The notes beneath the pieces are model-generated. The model was given only the letters and a program-made list of their open reading frames with translations, had not been told where the DNA came from and ran no database searches. Of a stretch of DNA of 64,000 nt, positions 27,976-36,623 are shown piece by piece; positions within the stretch are counted from its first letter, which is position 1; each line of letters starts with the position of its first letter. The DNA lies in contig OX465282.1 of the NCBI GenBank assembly GCA_949987705.1, positions 82,386,070-82,450,069 of the forward strand, written 5' to 3'. The position numbers and the translations under genes were made by a program. This stretch comes from Thereva unica (Eukaryota > Arthropoda > Insecta > Diptera > Therevidae).

Positions 27976-28160
27976 CTTAACAGTTGTATAAAAAAAACTC
28001 AAATGTGCTGTCTCATATCAAAACATTTATTTGCGATTCTTTAATTAAAATTTTCGAATAAAATTAACATAATATAGTATGTGCAAAATATAAACAATGT
28101 ATTAAATAAATAAAAAACCTATTTGATTTCAATGTCCACAAACACATAGTAACACACGTG

Positions 28161-28631
28161 TTAATTAAGATTCAAATTATGTACGTACTCTGAACAGCTT
28201 AAAACTAAAGACGAAACAAAATTAAGTGAAATATAACCTAAACTATACATAAATCTAACACTTGACTTGGAAAAAAGAGACTTTTTCTTTCGGGGAAGCT
28301 TCCGAAGATTTGAGATGCAGGGGTCCGAATTGATCAAAAGCCTATTTATTAAATCCATGTTTGTGAGTTCCCGTGACATTTTTCGAGTATGATCTCGGCG
28401 GCATTCCTTGAGGATTTTATTATTAGATTCAGCTGCTTCTTCGGAGAGTTCCCCGATTGGCAATATCGCGTGTTTAATAACTTCAGATCCATGTATGAGG
28501 ACTTTGTGGACTGAAGCCGGTAGATTGTACCATTGTATTCCTGAATCAATAGTCGCACAGTCGCTCGGAGACCCCGGAAAATCTTCGTAATTAATCGTAC
28601 AATTACGCAAAAATAATATAAAAATCTGCAT
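28161..28631 (-). pseudogene. Transib transposase, C-terminal fragment
   Basis: A 156-codon ORF. Residues ~45-111 match the conserved end of Transib/RAG1-type DDE transposases: HGSEVIKHAILPIG, then GELSEEAAESNNK (the acidic cluster holding the third catalytic residue, Glu), then a HTRKMSRE block and NRLLINSDPCISNLRK. The N-terminal catalytic Asp regions and most of the enzyme (normally ~600-700 aa) are absent, and the residues after ~112 look like read-through. The fragment runs opposite to BEL2. Assignment rests on motif recognition. Confidence 0.75.
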
Positions 28632-29558
28632 TTCCCTCTAAAGGGGTCAAAAAGGGTCCTCAAAGTTTGCCCCCCTCCCATATGCACCCTATGCACGCCA
28701 CCCATGTCTAAATTATAAAACTAGTTAATTACATTGTAATAATTCATAATCAATCAAAAAAAAAGTCATTGCACCTCACCTGGGGCTCTAATTACATCGA
28801 TTAGTACATGCATCATAAAATGCACTAAAAATGCACTAAAATTTACCTCTATTTTGCCTCCCACGGCCCCAAAACAGGTCGTAGGAGGTTCCAAGACCCC
28901 GCAAAATTTTCGTAACGGTACCTACTATTAGTAAAAAATACCAGAAAAATACCCCCTTGCCTCTAAGGAGGCCAGGGAGCTCCTCAAAAGGCTAAAAACA
29001 AAAAAAATCCTGAATCACAGTCGGGCTCTGTAACTCAGCTGGGGGCAGCTAAGGGCAGATGAAGTTATAATATTTTGAAAATATACAATTATTACGTTAC
29101 TTTGTATGTAGTGCGAATAGTTGCTTAACCTTGCGATTGTTTGTATGCCTATGTGAAATCAGTAAGAGAGTCAAGATTTTTTAAAATCTATGTACCGCGC
29201 GTAGCACCCAAATATTATAAACAATACATGCAATATTTATATAAAATATAATCAGATACAAAGTACATACCTAGTTCTTTGATTTCCATGTCACAAAAAC
29301 ACAACACAAACACCTGTATTCCGAGAATTGTTTTCGGCAAATACCAAAAAAGTGAGTCACTGAAAATAGTGAATTAGAACAATGCAGATGCGTTCACTTC
29401 AGAGCTCGAGAAATAAATGATAATAAACTAAAAGGGCTGAAATATTTATACCTGAGGGTAGCTTATCCATCGGACTATTGATATTTACCAACTTGAATGA
29501 TTTTTTCGAGTACACATTTTTCGGAATTATGACCTATGGGCTGAACCACTGTGCTTGG

Positions 29559-31813
29559 GGTTAAAGATATTGTTTCAAACTGCTTGGAGATTGAAACTTA
29601 GTTGGGATTCCGTTCTGCCAACCGATTTACTTCAAGCGTGGCACGATTTTCGTAAGGATTTATTAGACCTGAAAAAATTAACCTTCCCAAGATGTGTTCT
29701 AAACGATGATGAACTTCGAGAGAATGAGATTCACATATTCTGTGATGCCAGTCTAAAAGGGTATGGATGTGCTGCTTATGTCCGATCTATTGACCGTACT
29801 GGAGGAATAACCGTGAGATTCTTGATTGGTAAAAATCGCGTTGCACCGTTGTCGGAAACTGGAACGAAAGAGCTTACTTTGCCACGTTTGGAATTAACCG
29901 CCGCTGTACTCGCTTCTCGATTATGCAACTTCCTTCGAAGAAACCTAAAAATTACCTTTAAGAATGTGCTCTGGACCGATTCCCAAATAACTTTGCACTG
30001 GATTCTTGGTACGTTAAAGAAGTGGAAACCGTACGTAGCGAATCGTGTAAATGAGATAAGAGAGCTCACTAGCATAGAGGTATGGAGACACTGTCCGGGG
30101 GTGGACAACCCGGCGGATTTGCTGACACGAGGATTAAGAGTAAAACAGCTGCTAAAATCTGAATTATGGATGGAAGGACCAACTTGGTTAAAGGATCACC
30201 CTGATCATTGGCCACCGAACGAGTTTGACAACCATGACCTTTCTACAGTTGCTATTTTAAAGGTTTAATTAGCGAGCCCCCAATCAAGCACTATAATAGA
30301 ACCTCTACTACCTTTCAAGGAGTATAGTAAATGGAGGAAACTTCTGCGCGTAACAGCTTTCTGCTTACGATTTATAAATCGTGTAAGAAGAACCCGTGAA
30401 TGTAAAGAACACGACGACTGCAAGTTTATAACCGCTTCTGAATTACAAGCCGCGGAAGTATATTGGATAAGCTATGTTCAAAGAATCTTTTACGAAAATG
30501 AACTTAATGCCATTCGAGCCAATCGAAAGATCCCTCATACTTCAAAGATAGAGACGTTGCGTCCGATTATAGATGAAGAGGGACTTTTAAGAGTGGATTC
30601 TCGACTGCGATTTTTTTCAGATTTCCAAACGTCTCATCCAATAAGTTTGCCGAAGGAATCTTATATTTCTGAGCTTGTAGCCCAAGACCGACACGAAGAA
30701 ACGCTTCATGGTGGAGTTAACCTCGTACTTTCGCGTATAAGGGAGAAATTCTGGATCCCAAAAGCTCGACAATTAATAAAGGCTGTAGTAAAGCAATGCA
30801 TATTTTGCAGGAGGATGTACGCTAAACCTATGTCTCAGCCATTTGCTCCGTTACCGCGTGAACGAATGATGTCTTCACATCCTTTTGAAACAACGGGAAT
30901 TGATTTTGCTGGACCGTTATATACCAAACCCTCTAGCGGACCTGAGTCGGTCAGTCAAAAGGTGTATATTATGCTTTTCACCTGTGCAACTGTGAGAGCT
31001 ATACATTTAGAACTTGTCATGGATCTGACAACGGAAAGTTGTTTATTGGGGCTAAGGCGATTTATTTCAAGAAGAGGTACACCGCAATACATCTATTCAG
31101 ATAATGCACGAACTTTCAAACGTGCGTCCAAAGAAATTGCTGTGTTACAGAAAGTTTTAAATGATGAAGAATTTCATGACTTCTTAAGCCGTCACCGCAT
31201 CAGTTGGAGATTTATCGTTGAAAGAGCGCCATGGTGGGGTGGCTTTTGGGAAAGAATGGTTCGGAGGGTGAAAAATATTTTGAAGGCTGCCATTAAAAAA
31301 TCTACACTGGAAAAAGATGAGCTAAATACTTTGTTGGTCGAGACAGAGAGCATTATAAATTCACGACCTTTGACTTATATGTCTGATGATCCGCTGGATA
31401 TGGAACCTTTGACTCCCATGCATTTTTTGGAAGGCAGATATGCAACCATGCTCCCATCGTCGTCGTCAAGAACGAAATCCACACAACTCTCGGAGAAAAG
31501 CATAAGACAATTGTGGGCTAGTCGCTGTAAACTTATCGATTTTATCTGGAAGCGCTGGAGGATAGATTATTTACAACAGCTTCGGTCTTTACATTACCGC
31601 CCTAAAGGAGGATTTTCATCAACCCTAAAATTAGGTGATGTTGTTCAGGTACACCACTCTTCAGCGCCTAGGCTATTTTGGAAGTTGGCCGTTGTGACGA
31701 ATGTATTTCCTGGAAGAGATGGAAAGATCCGGGCCTGCGAGTTGCGATTTTCCAATGGCACGAAAATGAGACGACCAGTTCAGTTGCTGTATCCCATCGA
31801 GATAGTTGGATAG
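29559..31813 (+). pseudogene. BEL2 Pol, 3' part (RNase H, integrase) with premature stop
   Basis: This resumes the BEL2 frame in phase after the Transib target duplication. RNase H is seen as IHIFCDASLKGYGCAAYV followed by KTRVAPL-like and PRLELTAAV motifs. An in-frame TAA at 30266-30268 then interrupts the frame, which is otherwise continuous to 31813 (the frame before 30557 is open from the stop onward). The integrase has its zinc-finger region (HGGVNL...CIFC), Asp in GIDFAGPL, Asp in YSDNARTF and Glu in GGFWERMV. The C-terminal DUF5641-like end reads LKLGDVVQV...RPVQLLYPIE. One substitution would account for the stop. Not functional as it stands. Confidence 0.88.
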
Positions 31814-31840
31814 GTCTCTTCCAATTTACCCGCCGGAGGA

Positions 31841-32028
31841 TGTAGAAAATTGTTGTTAGCTAGTAGTCCTTGATTTTAATTATTGTAACTGTCACCTTTT
31901 CTTTTGTTAAGTTTTCTTATAACTTTCATAGAGCGAACACGTTTTTCTGTTACACGGGATTTTATTATAAAATTATTATCGGTATTAATGTAATCGAGTT
32001 TTATTCTTTCTTGTACCTATTTTCCACA
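31841..32028 (+). repeat. BEL2 3' LTR
   Basis: A 188-bp LTR preceded by the purine-rich GCCGGAGGA and ending TTTTCCACA before the TACAT duplication. Confidence 0.88.
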
Positions 32029-32552
32029 TACATTGAAAAGCCATGGTTGGGTACAAAAAAGTCGTTGTGATCTAATCTGCTGGTATTTTTTGTGCGGCAC
32101 ATCCTGATGTAATTTTCGTAGTATTTGCGAATACCCGTCGCAAGCACGTTGTTGATTTGCATGAACCGCTCCACCAGCGGAATATACTGGATGAATTGTA
32201 TCATCTCGGGCTGCGAGAATTGTATGTTGTTGACGGTGTACTGGTAGGCGGCTGGCCGGTTGCATCTGATTTCGCTCGTTTCCTGCATCACGGAAATGCT
32301 TTTCTTCAAGGTGATCCACTCGTCGAAACCCAGTAGTGCGGGGAGGTTCCCGAATCGGTGAATGATTGTTGTAGCTGCAAAGCTCTTTGGGTGGAACCCC
32401 ATCATTACGCGTGTCCGCTGGTGCTCGTCCAGACTGTATGTGGAGCAGAGCAAGAGATTATCGACTGGCACTAGGCGCGGGGGCGTCGGTGGTGGTGGTT
32501 TCTGCTTACGCGTATATACGACTCTCAGCTTACTCGCTCTTTTTGTCTTCAT
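32029..32552 (-). pseudogene. Viral gene C, main part (truncated by BEL2)
   Basis: About 174 viral codons from ATG 32552. The frame then reads a few LTR codons and stops at 32001. Its original tail is at 24353-24418, giving ~195 codons before insertion. The N-terminus is basic, with a Pro run (KQKPPPPTPPRL at ~17-28). The body is hydrophobic/aromatic (FHPKSFAATTIIHRFGNLPALLGFDEW; YIPLVERFMQINN) with no membrane segment or Cys motif. It is divergent from the 92-aa ORF at 32643 with a 90-bp intergenic region containing a TTTATAGTC stretch that could be promoter-like. No family recognised. The loss is only the extreme C-terminus, so residual function cannot be excluded. Confidence 0.6.
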
Positions 32553-32642
32553 GGCGCGGCTTTCTGATAAAAACTAAATCTCACAATTTGTTCTAGCTAT
32601 TTTATAGTCGCGACGAATAGGTGGGCCCAGTCCGATTTCAAG

Positions 32643-32921
32643 ATGCGGCAGTGGCACGACTTTATCGTGACAACGTTCATGGATCGCGATGCATTCATGT
32701 GCGCCAGGCGCGACGAAAATTTCCTATCGAGTTTTGTTTGCCTCGAGTGCGCGTACTGGGTAGCGTTAACTAACCCGGGTGAGATGCCGTATTTCGAGAC
32801 AAAGTTGTCGCTCGCCGCCGATGACCCCGGGCCACTCTATCGGATCGTTAGGTGCTGCTGGTGTATGGTGTCGCTGCGACTGGAGTCGGTTCTCTATAAA
32901 AGGGGTGCAATGCAGTTCTAA
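32643..32921 (+). CDS. Viral ORF, 92 aa, Cys-containing, unknown
   Basis: An intact ORF from ATG 32643. It has Cys at ~20, 33, 36 and a CCWC cluster at ~71-74, so a small metal-binding fold is possible, but spacing does not match a named finger. It begins MRQWHDF and has no signal peptide or membrane helix. It is the first of three same-strand ORFs ending with the Ac81-like gene. The TATA box for the next gene lies inside its last codons. No family recognised. Confidence 0.45.
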   Translation: MRQWHDFIVTTFMDRDAFMCARRDENFLSSFVCLECAYWVALTNPGEMPYFETKLSLAADDPGPLYRIVRCCWCMVSLRLESVLYKRGAMQF

Positions 32922-32930
32922 ACACCAGTC
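32895..32930 (+). promoter_or_regulatory. TATA box and initiator-like site for gene E
   Basis: TATAAAAG (32895-32902) is followed ~30 bases later by CCAGTC (32925-32930), close to the arthropod initiator TCAGTY, and then by the ATG at 32952. The spacing suits a host-type RNA polymerase II (early) promoter. It overlaps the 3' end of the 92-aa ORF. Confidence 0.5.
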
Positions 32931-32951
32931 TCGTTCACCGCACTTTTTCAG

Positions 32952-33572
32952 ATGGAGGTATTAAAACTAACAAGCGACCCCTGGCACAATCTGCACAAGT
33001 TGCTGAGGCTCTCGTTCAAATATTATTACATTGACTACAAGCGCACGAGCCCATATACGTGCGGCTTTTGCGGAGTGCCATCGAGTCCGGGAGGCGGGGT
33101 CCGGTGCGCCGACTGTAAAAAATATGTCTGCAAGCGATGTCAGCCGTTTTATTCACCAGACGAGGACGGATGCGGATGCAGCACTCTCAGCATGTTTGCC
33201 TGCACAAAGAACTACCTGTGCGACAGGTGCACGTACTACCTGATTGACGATGGCGACACCACCTTCCAGCTCTCGTACAAGTGCATCTTTGCCGCCCTGG
33301 CGTATGCGTTTTCACCCCCGGGCGCGACCAACTACTACACCGACGATGCCATGCTCGCGATGATTGTCTACTTTGAGCGGGCCGATTTTATCAACGAGAT
33401 TAGCGAGGGCGTAGGCACCATACGAAAATTGCTCGAGCACGGACCCTACCACACAATGGTGACCATGGCGTATGAACAGTACACGGCAACCCACAAATCG
33501 GACAACGAGGCCCTCAACCGGCTTAAACGAGATGTGCGGCGTAATCATTTCTATAGGCGGCGAAATTTGTAG
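32952..33572 (+). CDS. Viral gene E, Cys-rich putative zinc-binding protein, 206 aa
   Basis: An intact ORF. Residues 37-93 contain eleven Cys, in pairs: CGFC (37/40), CADC (52/55), CKRC (60/63), CGC (74/76), Cys 84 and CDRC (90/93). The C-x2-C pairs separated by short loops suggest a treble-clef or RING/FYVE-like module binding two or three zinc ions, but His positions for a classical RING are not obvious. The C-terminal half (~105-206) is helical and ends in a basic stretch (RRNHFYRRR). A TATA box sits ~50 bp upstream and the Ac81-like ATG is 11 bp downstream. Probably a regulatory or structural viral protein. I do not recognise the family. Confidence 0.55.
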   Translation: MEVLKLTSDPWHNLHKLLRLSFKYYYIDYKRTSPYTCGFCGVPSSPGGGVRCADCKKYVCKRCQPFYSPDEDGCGCSTLSMFACTKNYLCDRCTYYLIDDGDTTFQLSYKCIFAALAYAFSPPGATNYYTDDAMLAMIVYFERADFINEISEGVGTIRKLLEHGPYHTMVTMAYEQYTATHKSDNEALNRLKRDVRRNHFYRRRNL

Positions 33573-33583
33573 TAGAATTAAGA

Positions 33584-34189
33584 ATGATTAATAAATATTC
33601 CAGAGAAACAATAAATGAAGCTCTTTCTGACTGGGCCTATGCCAAAGACGACGAGCCGCCGATAAGCTCGCTCAACTCCCGCCTAAACATGTACCAGTTT
33701 CGCGAGAAAAATGCCTCCCCCGGCGCCCCGATTGGCTCGAGCTTTGTTATCTACAAATACTACCCTATCATTTCGTTGATTGGGTTCCCTAACCACTACT
33801 ACCTCATGGTCGATGGAAAAGTGTGGCACCCCGGGTTCACAGATGATAAAAATATTTTTAAAAAGAACGATGTCGACGGCGGGCGCATGATTGGCATCAA
33901 GGAGATGTGCCATTATTGCCTGTATCACTTTATGCACAGCAATTTTGTGCACGACTCGAAATTCAACATTTTAACCAACAACTGCCAGTTTATCATTGGC
34001 CAGTGCCTCGAGACACTTGTCATAGGGGCATTCTCCACACTCTTGATTACCTCCATGCTATCGGGCAACGAGATTTACTACGCCATCGCAATGGTGCTGC
34101 TGGTCGTCATGTTTCTAATTTACAAGATCATACTGCGGTTCAATTCTAATATCAACTTTAAGAAATGCATACACATACGCTCCGCGTAA
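33584..34189 (+). CDS. ac81-like: Ac81-like viral membrane protein, 201 aa
   Basis: It resembles the Ac81 family, conserved in baculoviruses and nudiviruses and needed for envelopment of virions (established for baculovirus). Visible evidence: a central segment NHYYLMVDGKVWHPG (residues 70-84) and a downstream TNNCQ (131-135, Cys 134). These are arranged like the His and Cys of the LRAT/NlpC-type papain fold proposed for this family. Two adjacent hydrophobic segments follow (~145-161 and ~165-184), ending in a basic tail, consistent with a C-terminal membrane anchor. Length fits the family. It is co-directional with gene E (11 bp apart) and convergent with gene F (stops 6 bp apart). The ORF is undamaged. 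Confidence 0.65.
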   Translation: MINKYSRETINEALSDWAYAKDDEPPISSLNSRLNMYQFREKNASPGAPIGSSFVIYKYYPIISLIGFPNHYYLMVDGKVWHPGFTDDKNIFKKNDVDGGRMIGIKEMCHYCLYHFMHSNFVHDSKFNILTNNCQFIIGQCLETLVIGAFSTLLITSMLSGNEIYYAIAMVLLVVMFLIYKIILRFNSNINFKKCIHIRSA

Positions 34190-34194
34190 CCGCC

Positions 34195-35255
34195 CTACGT
34201 AATGTTGATCGTACAAACAACGTTGTTGGTTTTAAATACCTCGCGGTTGGATACCTCACAAAACAGGAGCGCCTGCTCGTACATCTTTCGGATCATGCCG
34301 CTGATGCCCCCGATACAGTTTTCGGGCGTGAGTGTCATCTCGGAGGGATACTTTAGTAGTGCCAGCGGATTGACTGAATTATATTTGCTGACCATATCTT
34401 GGTACTTTTTGCGCAGCGACTCATCATCGATATCGCGAATCATCTTGAGCACATTGAAACGCTGTTCGGGCGGAATGCTGCAGAAGGTGGCCTTGTGCGT
34501 AGTGTTTTGCGGCGAGCCCTTGATCTGCTCAGTCAACAAGCGGTTGAATGGATCCATGCCGGGGGTGCGCAGCGTAAAGCTTGTAATTTGTTTTTTTCTG
34601 TCGACCAGTATCTCGCGCTTGTTTAGCTCGACAAAAGAGTTGAGCAGCGACAGCATGTTGATGATGAGCATCGTCTCGATACCGCTGTTGGCAAACTGGG
34701 GCAGGTACTTGGCCGTCATCTTGTATAGGGTGTCGGTATCTTGGTCGAGCGCCTCGTCGAGGAACATCTTGACCCAGTCGTACTGCTTTTTGGGAAACAT
34801 GTCGGGCATCGTGTAGAGGTTTAGGAAGGCGCGAACAATGCTCGAAAACTTTTCGTAATTGGTGCCAATCGTCTTGCTGTTGATTGCCTCTATCAATTTG
34901 CGCACCCCCTCCATGATCTCGCGGACCTGCACGTGCTCGGAACCCGGGGCCACCGCGGTGGGCGACGGGGGCTTGAGCCTCTCTAAAATTACGTCGAACT
35001 GGGGATTGTTGACTTTTCGCTGAACTTGTTCGAGCCCCCGTATATTGACAAAGACGACATCTTTGTGGAAGGTGTCAATGTCTTGGGGGATGTCGGGGAG
35101 CAAGTCACCCATGCGCCGAAAATACGAGCGCACTCCCCAGCTCGTGAGGTCGTTCTCGATCACGATAAAGGCCAAAGCGTCAGCCATAATGTAGCGCTCG
35201 GCCAACAAATCGATGACCCAGATTGAGTGCGTATCTTCATTGTCGGCACAAGGCT
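34195..35255 (-). pseudogene. Viral gene F, main part (5' end displaced by BEL3)
   Basis: The frame is open from the BEL3 junction (35255) to TAG at 34195. A TTG at 35208 can be mistaken for its start, but the frame continues upstream to the insertion site. It is in phase with an ATG-led stub at 44295-44331 beyond BEL3, so the original gene had ~365 codons. The protein is soluble-looking and largely helical, with DDIP/Asp-rich and Lys-rich segments, and its C-terminal third includes NCIGGISGMIRKMYEQALLFCEV. No signal peptide, membrane segment or catalytic motif is recognised. It is convergent with the Ac81-like gene. Without the first 12 codons it would lack its own start and promoter. Family not recognised. 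Confidence 0.65.
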
Positions 35256-35588
35256 TGTTTGGGCGGATGCCGTGGGGAAACCAAAAAAAATATATATACT
35301 CGCGCTTTTGAATACAATTATTATAACAACAACTTTATTTCACTGAATTTTACATTGAGTTTAAGTTCTGTAAACTTGGAGACGTCTTCTCCATCCGGCT
35401 TTCTGCAGCTGACTCTCGGTCTTCCTTCTTGCTATCGATGGATTTTTTCTGGTATGTTCTGGTATCCCGTTTTCTACTGTTCGGGGAGGGAGAACAATGG
35501 ATGTGCTCGTAGATTGGTAGTGTTGACATTATTATGGATATTTCCTCTCCATCGGCTAGTGTTGTGAGGAAGTTTGTTTTCTTGAACA
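35256..35588 (-). repeat. BEL3 3' LTR
   Basis: A 333-bp LTR, TGTTTGGGC...CTTGAACA on the plus strand. On the element strand the adjacent bases (35589-35602) form the purine-rich tract AAGGGGGCCCAGGA. Confidence 0.88.
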
Positions 35589-35866
35589 TCCTGGGCCCCC
35601 TTGAAATCCTTGATTTCAACATATGAAAATGGTTGGTGGAGACGTCAACGACTAACCATTCTAGATGATGATGATGCTAAGACCTCAGTTATGTACTTGG
35701 TCGACGGTTGTTGTTGCTTCTGGAATTTCATTAGTTAAAAGGAACAACAACGAAAAAAAAGAAAATTTGGGACTTAGGGAACGGGATCATGGGAGATGAG
35801 GAATATATTTTATTCTTATCCAATTGATTGCATGCTTAATTTATATTTAAAAACTTTAATGGCACC
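35589..35866 (-). other. BEL3 3' untranslated region
   Basis: A non-coding stretch between the end of pol and the 3' LTR. It contains the polypurine tract but no ORF of note. Confidence 0.6.
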
Positions 35867-36556
35867 TTAGGAGGAAGTTAACTTCAACGGAGGTGTTTCT
35901 TCCGAACGTACAGATTCTTGACGAGGTAGTGGGCAGATCTTGGTGATCGGTCGTTGGAATTCAGACTGGTCAGTTTTGACTGTTACGACTCGGACCAGAG
36001 CGTCCGGGCCCGGGTGAGTTTTGGTTATACGGCCCAGTTTCCATTTCAGAGGGGGGAGGCGGTTATCTTTCAGCAAGACTAAATCACCTACCTTTAAATT
36101 AGATTGTGTGCGACACCATTTCGGGCGCTGTTGAAGACGTGACAAATACTCGGAACTCCAGCGGGACCAGAATTCTTGGCGGCTCCGTTGTATGTGTTGC
36201 CATCGGTCTAAGAGATGGGACTTGCAATCCAGCAGATTTATTTCTGGAGGGGACACAATAGGCGCTCCTATAAGGAAATGTGCGGGGGTCAAGGCCCCGT
36301 AATCTGTGACATCGTCAGATAAAGGGCACAAAGGTCGCGAATTTAGACACCCTTCAATCTGTGTTGTTAGAGTAATGAGCTCTTCGTAAACAAAGGAGCG
36401 GTTACCCGCAATTCTTTTGAAATGATATTTCAATGATTTCACGCCGGCTTCCCATAGGCCACCGAAGTGAGGGGATGATGGCGGGATGAAATGCCATTCG
36501 ATACCTTGGGAATACAGGCTTTGGGCGGCTTCCTTTTCGGCTTGGCTGATAGCCAA
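35867..36556 (-). pseudogene. BEL3 Pol, C-terminal part (integrase core end, DUF5641-like)
   Basis: This continues the integrase after a frameshift. The Glu of the catalytic triad is in PPSSPHFGGLWEAGV. The CLNSRPLCPL block, the LLDRWQHIQ segment and the chromatin/DNA-binding-like end (NLKVGDLVLLKDNRLPPLKWKLG ... RPITKICPLP) follow, as in BEL1 and BEL4. The frame is shifted relative to the upstream piece by one extra base near 36650, between the first and second catalytic Asp. It is otherwise clean. Confidence 0.85.
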
Positions 36557-36623
36557 GTTGAGTTCTTTGTTTAATTCCCTTTTAGCCCCTACGAAATTGG
36601 TTCCGTTGTCTGAGAATACCTTT

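Larger units (their letters stand above)
27659..29553 (-). mobile_element. Transib-family DNA transposon, degenerate copy
   Basis: A 1.9-kb insertion in BEL2 pol with terminal inverted repeats. The left end starts CACAGTGGTTCAGC and the right end closes GCTGAACCACTGTG, with a further shared block GGTCATAATT inside each end. It is flanked by the 5-bp duplication CTTGG (27654-27658 and 29554-29558). CACAGTG ends plus 5-bp duplications are features of Transib elements, relatives of the RAG1 recombinase, and an internal minus-strand ORF resembles the Transib transposase C-terminus. The region 28632-29553 is AT-rich with no further ORF recognised. The copy is non-autonomous. Confidence 0.8.
24419..32028 (+). 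mobile_element. BEL/Pao retrotransposon 'BEL2', defective
   Basis: Short 188-bp LTRs (24419-24606, 31841-32028; about two mismatches) flank the element, with the 5-bp duplication TACAT (24414-24418 and 32029-32033). The primer-binding site matches tRNA-Phe. Gag-pol is broken three ways: a deletion in reverse transcriptase, a Transib insertion (27659-29553) and an in-frame TAA (30266-30268). It interrupts viral gene C. Confidence 0.92.

Noticed and set aside
27659..29553. The BEL2 internal insertion as a hAT element
   Set aside because: CAGTGGTTC ends look hAT-like, but 8-bp flanks do not match, whereas 5-bp CTTGG flanks do when the ends are taken as CACAGTG; the ORF is also Transib-like.
34202..34816. 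204-aa plus-strand ORF opposite gene F
   Set aside because: Antisense shadow of gene F; the minus frame continues beyond it and has gene-like composition.
34195..35255. Naming gene F, and genes A, B, C and G, as specific capsid or lef genes
   Set aside because: No motif was recognised with enough confidence; naming would be guessing.
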